A stretch of DNA of 43,940 nt from assembly GCA_002309335.1 (NCBI GenBank), contig DBXH01000018.1, forward strand, positions 1 to 43,940, in the 5' to 3' direction. Positions within the stretch are counted from its first letter, which is position 1. Every line of letters starts with the position of its first letter. The translations under genes were made by a program, and so were the position numbers. Below are positions 24,393 to 32,224 of the stretch, piece after piece. The notes beneath the pieces are model-generated. The model made no database searches. It was given only the letters and a program-made list of their open reading frames with translations, and was not told the origin of the DNA. The DNA comes from Bacteroidales bacterium UBA1217. GTDB taxonomy: Bacteria; Bacteroidota; Bacteroidia; Bacteroidales; P3.

Positions 24393-24889
24393 TTTGAAAT
24401 TTTTTTATGGATTCTTTTACTTCTCTCAATATTCATAATTAAATGCGCCTGTTCTTTTGACACTATATTAAACACATAAAAGCTGTTGTCGCTCGATGAG
24501 ACAACAACCAAATCACAATTCGGAATATCAATTTCCGTTCTTATATCAGGACATCCTTTCTTGCAATAATAAGTACCAACATTCTTTATTCCTTGATTTT
24601 TGTCTTCGATCATAAAATTTATAAGCAGTTCGGGATAATTCATCTCCCGGAGCAGGCTCTCCCAGCTGGCGGAGTCGCGTGCGGTGAGGGTGGTGACATC
24701 GACAAAGGTGCTGTCGTCGATGCGGTAGGCCTTGACAAAGCCGACCTGCAGGTCGTCGCGGTCTTTGTAGCGCATAAACACTTCGCTTACCTCCGATTTG
24801 ACCACTCGGTGCAGGTATATTCTGGCCAGTGCCGCACCGCCAAGTGCTGCCATCGTCAATGCTACCAATATGACAATCCACCTTTTCAT
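24389..24889 (-). CDS. Membrane-anchored protein, third gene of sigma operon A
   Basis: A 166-residue protein with one N-terminal transmembrane segment (about residues 4-23) and a soluble part likely in the periplasm. The soluble part has VDVTTLTARDSASWESLLREMN and CKKGCPDIRTEIDIPNCDLVVV. No family was recognised. It overlaps its neighbours by 4 bp on both sides. The short cytoplasmic end makes it an unlikely classical anti-sigma factor; it may be a partner or sensor. Confidence 0.7.
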   Translation of the reverse strand: MKRWIVILVALTMAALGGAALARIYLHRVVKSEVSEVFMRYKDRDDLQVGFVKAYRIDDSTFVDVTTLTARDSASWESLLREMNYPELLINFMIEDKNQGIKNVGTYYCKKGCPDIRTEIDIPNCDLVVVSSSDNSFYVFNIVSKEQAHLIMNIERSKRIHKKISK

Positions 24890-25209
24890 TCTTTACCAAA
24901 TAACAGATTAAGACTTTCAACAACTCCAACCGTAGCCTTTACACCGTTTTGTTCCACAAACTGGTAAGGATAGTCGCGCGTGAGGGCTTTGAGGCTGAAA
25001 GGCGCTGTGAGCAGCATCAGCGTCACCAGCGCCAACCGTGTTACATTCACCTGGCTGTTGTGGTGGCTGTTGGTCGAAGTGCACTGGCGCTGCATATCGT
25101 GCGACAATCCGTCGTAGGCGCTTTGCAGGCAGGCAGGCGCATCCTGCCACTGGCTTCGGCGCGACTGCCGTTCGATCATCTTGTCTATTTGTACCTTGTC
25201 CATAGCCAT
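24886..25209 (-). CDS. Small membrane protein next to ECF sigma gene, possible anti-sigma factor
   Basis: A 107-residue protein with a basic/polar N terminus of about 55 residues (DKMIERQSRRSQWQDAP), one transmembrane segment (about 57-74, LALVTLMLLTAPFSLKAL) and a short outer tail of 30 residues. It begins 6 bp after the sigma factor gene ends and overlaps the next gene by 4 bp. Position and topology fit an anti-sigma factor, but no zinc-type HxxxCxxC motif is seen, so this remains inference. Confidence 0.65.
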   Translation of the reverse strand: MAMDKVQIDKMIERQSRRSQWQDAPACLQSAYDGLSHDMQRQCTSTNSHHNSQVNVTRLALVTLMLLTAPFSLKALTRDYPYQFVEQNGVKATVGVVESLNLLFGKE

Positions 25210-25215
25210 ATAATG

Positions 25216-25743
25216 TTAATAATTAATCTTTTTGCTGTATTCCGATAGTTTCTTGTGTATGCGTTCCATCCGCTTTTTCACGGTGGCTGTTTTGAGCTGC
25301 TTGATTGCCGCTATCTCGTGGTACTTGTAGCCGTTGAGATAGAGGTCGATCAGCTCGCGCTCTGCGTCGTTCAGGCAGACAATGAGCTCATCCAGTATCT
25401 CGCGCTGCTTTTGGATGTCGTCCTCGCCGGCGGTCTCTGTCTCCGTGTTGTTTTCTTCGCTTGCCCACTTCAGTTTCCTTTTGCGCAGAAAGTCGTGTAT
25501 CACCGTCCTCGACTTTGCCCTGAGCCAGGCGTCCTTCTCCCTGTCGGTGGCGCCGGGGCGTAGGGTGGACCACGACTGCCATACGCTGAGCATTATGTCC
25601 TGCAGCAAGTCGTTGGCCTCGTCCACGTGGCCCTTGCAGGCACGGGCGCAACGGGTCAGCAGCATATTGCGGTTGCGCAGCAGCAGTTCGGCACATTGTT
25701 CTTCGGGTGCCAGAGGAGGTTCTATGTGGTTCTTTTCATCCAA
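25216..25743 (-). CDS. ECF-type RNA polymerase sigma factor, operon A
   Basis: A 175-residue sigma-70 family factor. Region 2 includes VDEANDLLQDIMLSVWQSW; region 4 includes DAERELIDLYLNGYKYHEIAAIKQLKTATVKKRMERI, a helix-turn-helix. It leads a four-gene unit of tightly packed genes (spacings +6, -4, -4 bp) with membrane and lipoprotein partners. This is the usual form of envelope-responsive ECF circuits. A TACTTTTG element lies 127 bp upstream. Compared with the sigma factor at 13351 it is more divergent and probably recognises a special promoter. Confidence 0.88.
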   Translation of the reverse strand: MDEKNHIEPPLAPEEQCAELLLRNRNMLLTRCARACKGHVDEANDLLQDIMLSVWQSWSTLRPGATDREKDAWLRAKSRTVIHDFLRKRKLKWASEENNTETETAGEDDIQKQREILDELIVCLNDAERELIDLYLNGYKYHEIAAIKQLKTATVKKRMERIHKKLSEYSKKINY

Positions 25744-25869
25744 AAGAATTTTTTTCTATATATATAATACTCACTTTTTGGCAAAAAGGTGACAAAGAGG
25801 AAAAAGTTTTTTAAGATGGACGTTGGAGGTTTTACGTTTTACATTGAATGTCAAACTATTAAACGCATC

Positions 25870-25877
25870 CAAAAGTA
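25870..25877 (-). promoter_or_regulatory. Possible -7 element for sigma operon A
   Basis: The minus strand reads TACTTTTG, matching TAnnTTTG, 127 bp before the ATG at 25743. No matching -33 element is seen at the usual distance, so the evidence is weak. Confidence 0.4.
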
Positions 25878-25916
25878 CAAATTATTTCTCTTTTTTTAAA
25901 AAATATTTAAAACGTT

Positions 25917-27122
25917 TTATTTTAACTTCACACCATAATGCCATTCGATGAAATCGATATGCGCCATATGCGATTTGAGGGCCACACCTATAAAATGTCG
26001 GACGCGGCGATTCTCGCGACTCAGGTTGTAGTAGAGACCTACACGCTCATAGACAGGCGTGGTTCCGTGCTCGCTACGCGTAAGGTAAGCAGCAACGGCG
26101 GTGTGGAGCGTAAGACGGTGGTAGGTTGCCTCATAGACTCCGGCAAGGCCTATGTAGAACGGCAGACCGTAGTCCTCGTGCCAATGGCGGATGACGGCGG
26201 TGTGGCTATAGTTGTATGTGAGGTCGAGCGTGGCGCCTACGGCACGGGCAGGGTTGAAACGATAGAGCCATCCAGCCTGGGCTGTGTGGGCGTAGAAATA
26301 ATTGTGTTTGGCTCCTGTGTAGCGTGGCATTACAATGCCTGGAGCGTATGAGACAAGCCATTCGCCGCCGCGGAAAGCAGGATTGTCGTAAGGCCAGTAA
26401 TGCTGCCAGTTGACAAGAGGCCAGTGGGCCAGGCCACTATGGTCGAGGGTGTCGAACGACGAGACCCTGATTGTAACGTTTTGCTCCCATCGAGGTAGCG
26501 TGTAACCGACGGATAGCTGCAGGTAGTTGAGCCCCTTGTTGGGTTTTTTCAGGTAGCCGTTGGAGGAGTGCGCAAATTTAGCTGCAAAGACTATCTTGGA
26601 GTAGTCGCGCAAGCGATGGCTGCAAGATAGGCCAATCTGGACAAGGCAGTTGAGATGAGAACCGATGAATACGTTGTCGGGGTTGGGCGTGCGGCTGTAG
26701 GGGTTTGTGTAATACGCCAAGCCGCAGTCCATTTCAAGGTTAAGAGAATTACTGACTTTCGACGGGACACTGTCGCCGTCCATTAACACCCACCATTTGA
26801 TTTGCATAATAGGTTCCTGTATAAAGCCGCTCAAGCCGATGCGATGTCCTGCAATGCCGTTGGGAAAGTAAGTGAAATTGGCCCTGACACCCATATCATA
26901 AGGATAACGGAGCATAGGGAAGTAGCCGTTGGTGTCCTCAAAGCCCCACACTTGCCGCCACGACAACGCTCCGTCTATTCCGACAGATACATCCTTGATA
27001 TAGTCCCACTCGGACGAGTTTGGAACGGTGTAGCCCGACAGTAACGACACTGTCTTTTGGGGCTGTGCGGCAAGTTGCGCCGCGGAAACCAACAGGATAA
27101 ATATGGGCAACAGGCGTTTCAT
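25917..27122 (-). CDS. PagL-like acyloxyacyl hydrolase (outer membrane lipid A deacylase)
   Basis: A 401-residue exported protein. A signal peptide ends at LAAQ (residue 20). Alternating hydrophobic segments rich in Tyr and Trp and a C-terminal end in VKLK fit an outer-membrane beta-barrel. The key sign is FAHSSNGYLKKPNKGLNYL (about 183-201), which matches the His-x-Ser-Asn active site of PagL/acyloxyacyl hydrolases (His185, Ser187). Such enzymes remove an ester-linked acyl chain from lipid A. It is longer than Pseudomonas PagL but similar to Bacteroidetes members. Its start overlaps the end of ligA by 4 bp, so it is translated with ligA. Family is likely; activity is inferred. Confidence 0.75.
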   Translation of the reverse strand: MKRLLPIFILLVSAAQLAAQPQKTVSLLSGYTVPNSSEWDYIKDVSVGIDGALSWRQVWGFEDTNGYFPMLRYPYDMGVRANFTYFPNGIAGHRIGLSGFIQEPIMQIKWWVLMDGDSVPSKVSNSLNLEMDCGLAYYTNPYSRTPNPDNVFIGSHLNCLVQIGLSCSHRLRDYSKIVFAAKFAHSSNGYLKKPNKGLNYLQLSVGYTLPRWEQNVTIRVSSFDTLDHSGLAHWPLVNWQHYWPYDNPAFRGGEWLVSYAPGIVMPRYTGAKHNYFYAHTAQAGWLYRFNPARAVGATLDLTYNYSHTAVIRHWHEDYGLPFYIGLAGVYEATYHRLTLHTAVAAYLTRSEHGTTPVYERVGLYYNLSRENRRVRHFIGVALKSHMAHIDFIEWHYGVKLK

Positions 27123-29314
27123 CTAACCATTCCTAAATAGTCTTCTTCGCTAATGATGGCAACTCCGAGTTTTTCGGCTTTCTTGCGCTTTTCGGGTCCC
27201 ATTTTGTCGCCTGCCAGCAGATAGTCGGTCTTGCCGCTGATGGAGCCGCTGACCTTGCCGCCGTTCTTCTCGATGTCGGCCTTGATTTCGTCGCGGCTGA
27301 AACGACTGAAGACACCGCTAACAACGAAAGTTTTGCCCTGCAATACATCCGACTGCTGGTAGGACGACTTGTCGACCTTGAAGACAAGTCCTGCATCGCG
27401 CAGACGCTGAATAAGTTGCATATGGCGCAGGTCGCTGAAATAGTCGTAGATGAACTTGGCTGTCTTTTCGCCCACATCCTCAACCGAAGCCAGTTCCTCT
27501 TCGCTGGCGGCAATAAGCGTGTCGATGTCGCCGAAATGACGTGCCAGTTTTTTGGCGCCCACTTCGCCAACATATCTGATTCCCAAGGCGAAAAGCACCC
27601 TTTCAAACGGCACCTCCTTAGATTTCTCTATGGCGGCGAGGATGTTGTCGGCACCCTTTTCCTGTATGCTGGCGCGGCGCTGGCCGCTCTCGTCGTATGA
27701 TTCGAGTCCTATAAGCTGCTCGCGCGTAAGAGAATAGATATCAGCGATGTCCATCACCAGACCTTTCTTATAAAGCATCTCGAGGCGTTCGGAGCCGAGG
27801 CTGTCGATATTCATTGCCTTGCGCGACACAAAATGCTCGAGCCGCCCCACTATCTGCGGCGGACAGCCGTCGCTGTTGGGGCAGTAATGGCCAGCCTCGC
27901 CGTCGGCGCGGACAAGACGCGTCCCGCATTCGGGGCAATTGGTGATGTATGGCACCGGCTGCGCACCGGCCTTGCGATTGGAGAGGTCGACACCAACCAC
28001 CTTGGGTATTATTTCACCGCCTTTCTCGATTAGCAGCGAGTCGCCCTCGCGGATGTCCATCTTTTCAATGAAGTCGGCGTTGACAAGTGTGGCGCGCTTG
28101 ACAGTTGTTCCGCCCAGCCACACGGGGGTGAGGTTGGCAACGGGTGTGATGATGCCTGTGCGCCCCACCTGGAACGATATGCTCTCGAGCGGGGTGCTCA
28201 CTTGCTGCGCCTTGAATTTAAAGGCTATTGCCCAGCGCGGCGATTTGGCGGTGAGTCCCAGCAGGTCCCACAACGCCACCTGATTGACCTTGATGACTAT
28301 GCCGTCAGTGCCGAATGGGAGGTTCCAACGCTCATTGTCCCAATAGTCAATATATTCGCGTATTTCGTTGATGTTTAAACATTCCTTCATATAAGGCTGC
28401 ACCTTAAAGCCCATCTGGATAAGACTCTGCATACGGTCAAAATGGGTGGAGTACTCTCCGTTTCCCGTTTTACTCCCCTCTCTGACCGCATCGCTACCTC
28501 CCCTCTCGAGAGGGGTGAAGGGACTGCCAGTGGCCGTCCCGATAGCGAAGCGAAGAATAAGGCCGAGGTGTGTCGCACTCTCCGTTCCCAGTTCTCCGTT
28601 CACCTGTGGCAGCATCACAAAGTAAGGGCAAAACTGCAGCTTGCGTCGTGCGCACTCGGCGGTATCCTGCAGCTTGAGACTGCCGCTGGCGGCATTGCGG
28701 GGGTTGGCGAAGGGTTCGTCGCCGTCGGCCTCGCGCTGATGGTTGAATGCTTCGAATTCAGCAAATGGATATACCACCTCACCCCTTACCTCGAAATCGT
28801 CGGGGTAATTACCTCTGAGCCTGAGCGGTATCGTAGGAATTGTGCGTGCGTTGGCGGTGATGTCGTCGCCCACGCTGCCGTTGCCGCGCGTCACAGCCTG
28901 CACAAGCTGGCCGTGTTTGTAGGTCAACCCTATGGCCACACCGTCGTATTTGAGCTCGCAGGTGTAACTGAAGGCTGTGTCGCCGAGCAACTTGCGGGTA
29001 CGGGCCTCAAAGTCCACTATCTCATCGATCGAATAGGTGTTGCCCAACGAGAGCATCGGGAAACGGTGCGTCACCTGACGGAAGCTCTTGTTGACCTCTC
29101 CTCCCACCCTTTTGGTCGGCGAATTGGGCGACGCGAGGTCGGGATGCTGACGCTCAAGTTCGGCGAGTTCACGCAAAAGCTTGTCAAACTCAAAGTCACT
29201 CACCAACGAGCGGTCGTTCATATAATACTCGTAGTTGTAGCGGTCGAGGAGCTCGGTAAGCTCATCGATGCGCTGCCTTGCGGGTTCTATGTCTATATTG
29301 CTGAAAAGGTCCAT
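27119..29314 (-). CDS. ligA: NAD-dependent DNA ligase with in-frame repeat insertion
   Basis: A 731-residue NAD-dependent DNA ligase, longer than the usual 660-680. Order: domain Ia (1-70, YEYYMNDRSLVSDFEFDKLL), adenylation domain with catalytic Lys122 in ELKYDGVA and GEVVYP, OB fold, C4 zinc finger (CPECGTRLV...HYCPNSDGC), helix-hairpin-helix repeats (LGIRYVGEVGAKKLA, VEDVGEKTA) and a C-terminal BRCT domain (GKTFVVSGVFSRFSRDEIK). About 50 residues (240-290) between the strand FCPYFVML and HFDRMQSLIQMGF are not ligase-like; they are encoded by the repeat at 28448-28595. The frame is kept and all catalytic motifs are intact, so the enzyme is probably active. I prefer ATG 29314 to a TTG 9 bp upstream. 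Confidence 0.93.
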   Translation of the reverse strand: MDLFSNIDIEPARQRIDELTELLDRYNYEYYMNDRSLVSDFEFDKLLRELAELERQHPDLASPNSPTKRVGGEVNKSFRQVTHRFPMLSLGNTYSIDEIVDFEARTRKLLGDTAFSYTCELKYDGVAIGLTYKHGQLVQAVTRGNGSVGDDITANARTIPTIPLRLRGNYPDDFEVRGEVVYPFAEFEAFNHQREADGDEPFANPRNAASGSLKLQDTAECARRKLQFCPYFVMLPQVNGELGTESATHLGLILRFAIGTATGSPFTPLERGGSDAVREGSKTGNGEYSTHFDRMQSLIQMGFKVQPYMKECLNINEIREYIDYWDNERWNLPFGTDGIVIKVNQVALWDLLGLTAKSPRWAIAFKFKAQQVSTPLESISFQVGRTGIITPVANLTPVWLGGTTVKRATLVNADFIEKMDIREGDSLLIEKGGEIIPKVVGVDLSNRKAGAQPVPYITNCPECGTRLVRADGEAGHYCPNSDGCPPQIVGRLEHFVSRKAMNIDSLGSERLEMLYKKGLVMDIADIYSLTREQLIGLESYDESGQRRASIQEKGADNILAAIEKSKEVPFERVLFALGIRYVGEVGAKKLARHFGDIDTLIAASEEELASVEDVGEKTAKFIYDYFSDLRHMQLIQRLRDAGLVFKVDKSSYQQSDVLQGKTFVVSGVFSRFSRDEIKADIEKNGGKVSGSISGKTDYLLAGDKMGPEKRKKAEKLGVAIISEEDYLGMVR
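28448..28595. repeat. Composite repeat inserted in ligA
   Basis: This contains CTCTCCGTTTCCCG-type text, the perfect 16-bp palindrome CCCCTCTCGAGAGGGG (28500-28515), then GTGAAGGGACTGCCAGTGG, GGCCGAGGTGTGTCGCAC and CTCCGTTCCCAGTTCTCC. The same modules in the same order occur between genes at 35611-35702 and partly at 20128-20178. It is a multiple of three and lacks stops in the ligA frame. Boundaries are approximate. Confidence 0.75.
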
Positions 29315-29326
29315 AATAAACAAGTG

Positions 29327-30121
29327 TTATTGAATAGTTCCGCAAAAGTTGCGTGATACGGGGCCGGTGAGGGTGACGTCGACAAAAGCGGCGCCGGTGG
29401 GATTGAAATCGACCTTGAAGTCGCCACCGCGAGTAACGAGGTTTTTGTTGCCACTCACAATGGCACAGGCTGTCACTCCCGTTCCACAAGCCCAGGTTTC
29501 ATCCTCCACACCGCGTTCATAGGTGCGCACAAAGAGGCGGCCGTCGGGCAGGTCTTCGATGAAATCGACATTGGTACCTTCAGGGAAAACATCCGAAAGG
29601 TTGCGCAGACGTCGTCCTTCGCAGACAACGTCGAAATGTTCCAGATCGCTGACACGCTGCACATAATGCGGCGAGCCGGTATCGAGGAACCATCCATCGA
29701 GACAGCGCCGGATGGTGTCGGAAGCGATATCTCGCATACCGAGTCGAACAATACCGAAGTTCTCCTGCGGATGCCAGACGAGAATCTCAGCACGGTGCGG
29801 GCCGTCGAAACCGACGAAGTTGAGCACACGGTGTCCAGATTCCTTGTCGACAGTTCCAAGTTCCAGGCTGGCGGCAAAAGCGGCGATGCAGCGTCCACCG
29901 TTGCCGCACATCGAACCCAACCGACCGTCGCTGTTGTAGTATTCCATAACGAAATCGGCACCGTCGGCATTGCCCAGCGTCATCAGGCCGTCAGCACCGA
30001 CACCGAAACGGCGGTGGCAGATATGGGCTATCTGCTCCTGAGTAAGCTTGAGTTCCTTGTCGCGGATGTCTATCAGGACGAAATCGTTGCCTGCACCGTC
30101 ATATTTGCAAAACTCTATCAT
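29327..30121 (-). CDS. dapF: Diaminopimelate epimerase
   Basis: A 264-residue enzyme that converts LL- to meso-diaminopimelate for peptidoglycan and lysine synthesis. The catalytic cysteine pair is seen: Cys72 in MCGNGGRC and Cys212 in WACGTGVTAC. The start KYDGAGNDFVLID (residues 6-18) and YYNSDG are typical. It lies 12 bp upstream of ligA and 45 bp downstream of the antiporter gene, all on the same strand, so it is likely part of the antiporter-dapF-ligA-acyloxyacyl hydrolase run. Confidence 0.94.
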   Translation of the reverse strand: MIEFCKYDGAGNDFVLIDIRDKELKLTQEQIAHICHRRFGVGADGLMTLGNADGADFVMEYYNSDGRLGSMCGNGGRCIAAFAASLELGTVDKESGHRVLNFVGFDGPHRAEILVWHPQENFGIVRLGMRDIASDTIRRCLDGWFLDTGSPHYVQRVSDLEHFDVVCEGRRLRNLSDVFPEGTNVDFIEDLPDGRLFVRTYERGVEDETWACGTGVTACAIVSGNKNLVTRGGDFKVDFNPTGAAFVDVTLTGPVSRNFCGTIQ

Positions 30122-30166
30122 TTTATAAAGTTTAAAGGTTAGAGTTTATTGGTTAAAGATTTTTTA

Positions 30167-31468
30167 CTATTCGCCGTTGGGCATCAGATATTCTTCGTTG
30201 TCGGCCAGTTCCTCCTCTTCCCTCTCGGTTTTGAAATCCTCGTCGATAATCCTTTTGCGCGAGAAGAGAACGAGCAGCGAGCAGATGACTATGGAGAAGA
30301 AAATGATGGCGTAAACCATACATTCGATGCGTTCGGCGTAAGGTATTATCTCGCGGCCAGCGGCGATGTTCAGCTGACGCGGTATTGAAGCCAACACTGC
30401 GGAAGCCAGTCCCTTGGGAATCATCATCGACACAATCTGGCGGTCGATGCGAGTGTTCTTGCGACCCACAACAGCGATAAGTATGAAACGGACAACGAAC
30501 AGCACCACCGCCACCACAAATCCGTAGAACAGCGAGACCGCGTCGTTGAAGGGTATGCTGATGCCGATATAGACGAAAAAGAAAGTCTTGAGGATGAACA
30601 CTATCTCCTTTAAAAAGACCTTTTCGTTGATCTCGAGCGACTGCATCTGTCCGCGCTTGATTTTCTCAAAGCGCCGCAACAGCGAGAATTCGAAATAGGG
30701 AGCGTTGCCCAGCACGATACCGAAAGCCAGTGCGGCGATTGCGCCACTGTATCCGAGGGCTTCTGTAAGTCCGTAAATGACAAAGACGAACGCAGGTGTG
30801 AGGAACATCGAGTTCTGGCTGCGCCGCACACGTTGCAGCAATCCCGACCACACCATTCCGCCCACAACGCCGAGCAGCAGAGCCATAAAGAACGACGCAA
30901 AGAGGTTGCCGGCAATGCGTTCCACACGTATCTGCCCCATCTTGAAACCCTCCATAATGGCCAATGCGACAACGATGCAGAGCACTGCCGACAGTGCCGA
31001 TTCGAGAGTCAGCACGGTGCGTGTCCTGTCGCTCACCTTCATCTGGCGCACCATCGGGATAACTATCGAAGCACCTGTTCCAGCCACCATACTGCCCAGC
31101 AGCAGCGCCGACATCCAGTCGATTCCCGCAATGAAGTGAGAGACCACTGCGGCGGCGATCATAGCGAGGATAAAGGAATAGAACATAACCTGCACCACAC
31201 CGACCCAGTAGCGGCGAAGGTCGTCGATGTGCATATCAATGCCGCTGTCGACAAGGATGAAGACCAGCGTCACGGAAGCGAACAGCGAACCAAAACCACC
31301 CAGCATATCCGGCGTAAGCCAATGCAGCACAGGACCCAGCACGATGCCAATAGCCACAAGGAAAAGCACGTCGGGAACCCTTCGGCGGCTGAAGATGGCC
31401 GAGAAAAGGTGGGCGCAGAAAATCAGCACCCCGAGGAAAATGAAATATATCCAGATACTTTTTTGCAT
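30167..31468 (-). CDS. Cation:proton antiporter (CPA family)
   Basis: A 433-residue inner membrane protein with about 12 transmembrane helices. The Na+/H+ exchanger fold is shown by RRVPDVLFLVAIGIVLGP, FILVDSGIDMHI, LLLGSMVAGTGASIVIPM and SMMIPKGLASAVLASIP. The last 30 residues are acidic and cytoplasmic (FKTEREEEELADNEEYL). Exchange of Na+ or K+ for protons is likely; which ion cannot be told. First gene of the run leading to dapF; 96 bp separate it from the dnaX C-terminal frame upstream. Confidence 0.88.
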   Translation of the reverse strand: MQKSIWIYFIFLGVLIFCAHLFSAIFSRRRVPDVLFLVAIGIVLGPVLHWLTPDMLGGFGSLFASVTLVFILVDSGIDMHIDDLRRYWVGVVQVMFYSFILAMIAAAVVSHFIAGIDWMSALLLGSMVAGTGASIVIPMVRQMKVSDRTRTVLTLESALSAVLCIVVALAIMEGFKMGQIRVERIAGNLFASFFMALLLGVVGGMVWSGLLQRVRRSQNSMFLTPAFVFVIYGLTEALGYSGAIAALAFGIVLGNAPYFEFSLLRRFEKIKRGQMQSLEINEKVFLKEIVFILKTFFFVYIGISIPFNDAVSLFYGFVVAVVLFVVRFILIAVVGRKNTRIDRQIVSMMIPKGLASAVLASIPRQLNIAAGREIIPYAERIECMVYAIIFFSIVICSLLVLFSRKRIIDEDFKTEREEEELADNEEYLMPNGE

Positions 31469-31481
31469 TGTGACGTTGTTT

Positions 31482-31562
31482 GACGTTTTACGTTTTATGT
31501 TTTACGTTGGACGTTTTATGTTGTTGATTTGGTATGTGTATTGTCCTTTAACTTCCCTTAAC
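31482..31562. repeat. TTTTACGTT-type tandem repeat
   Basis: Several imperfect units of GACGTTTTACGTTTTATG and TACGTTGGACGTTTTATG lie between the antiporter gene and the dnaX C-terminal frame, then TTAACTTCCCTTAACTTC. Similar TTTTACGTTTTACATT text is at 25830-25855. Confidence 0.6.
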
Positions 31563-31564
31563 TT

Positions 31565-32116
31565 CTAAAAGTCGATGTCGGGGAAGAGTTTTCGGAGGGA
31601 GAGCATCGCTGGGTTCTGCTTCAACAGTTCGGCGAACTTCTCGTTGGGCAGATAGGCCTTGTGCTCGGTGTGTTCCACAAGGACAACCACCTTGTAGTTC
31701 AGCGACTCGTTGCCGGTCTTTTCGCGCAGGAAGCCCAGTATGCGGCTCTGGTAGTTGCGCAGCACCGACTCGAAATAGAGATTCGCCACCTGGATAGTGA
31801 AGAGGTTGTTGTTCTTCAACTCAACCTTCTTGTCCGCCAGTAGTTCATATAGTTTTTCGTCGCCCTTGCTCCTTTCCACAAGTTCCTTCCACAACTGTTC
31901 GAGACGCTCCTGTGTAAGCATCTCAGCCTCACGGCTCTCAAGCGAGCGTATAGGCTTGATTTCATGCTGTTCCGAGATTGATATTGACGTAAATCGCCTG
32001 TGCGGAATACCACTCACTGTCTTCACCTGCGGTGTAGGTTCAGGAGAGGCTGGTTTCTCCCCCATCTTCGTTTCGGCAGGAGCAGGAGCAACAGCATCCT
32101 CAGGAGTTGCCTGCAT
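31565..32116 (-). CDS. C-terminal (tau-like) part of DnaX, separate after an in-frame stop
   Basis: A 183-residue frame that continues dnaX in the same reading frame after an amber stop at 32227-32225 and 36 further open codons. Residues about 1-45 are a Pro/Ala/Glu-rich linker. Residues about 60-183 match the C-terminal domain of Bacteroidota DnaX (LEQLWKELVERSK, ILGFLREKTGNESLNYKVVVLVE, LRKLFPDIDF). In tau, this region would contact the replicative polymerase or helicase. ATG 32116 is the only usable start codon after the stop, so separate translation would need reinitiation about 110 nt away. Alternatively it is made only by readthrough, or is the remains of a recent nonsense mutation. Confidence 0.8.
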   Translation of the reverse strand: MQATPEDAVAPAPAETKMGEKPASPEPTPQVKTVSGIPHRRFTSISISEQHEIKPIRSLESREAEMLTQERLEQLWKELVERSKGDEKLYELLADKKVELKNNNLFTIQVANLYFESVLRNYQSRILGFLREKTGNESLNYKVVVLVEHTEHKAYLPNEKFAELLKQNPAMLSLRKLFPDIDF

Positions 32117-32149
32117 TAAACCCTCTGCAGCATCCCCGTTCTCCGGTTC

Positions 32150-32192
<43 letters not shown>

Positions 32193-32224
32193 ATTATATG
32201 TTCCGCTTGTGGCGATCTTGCTAT

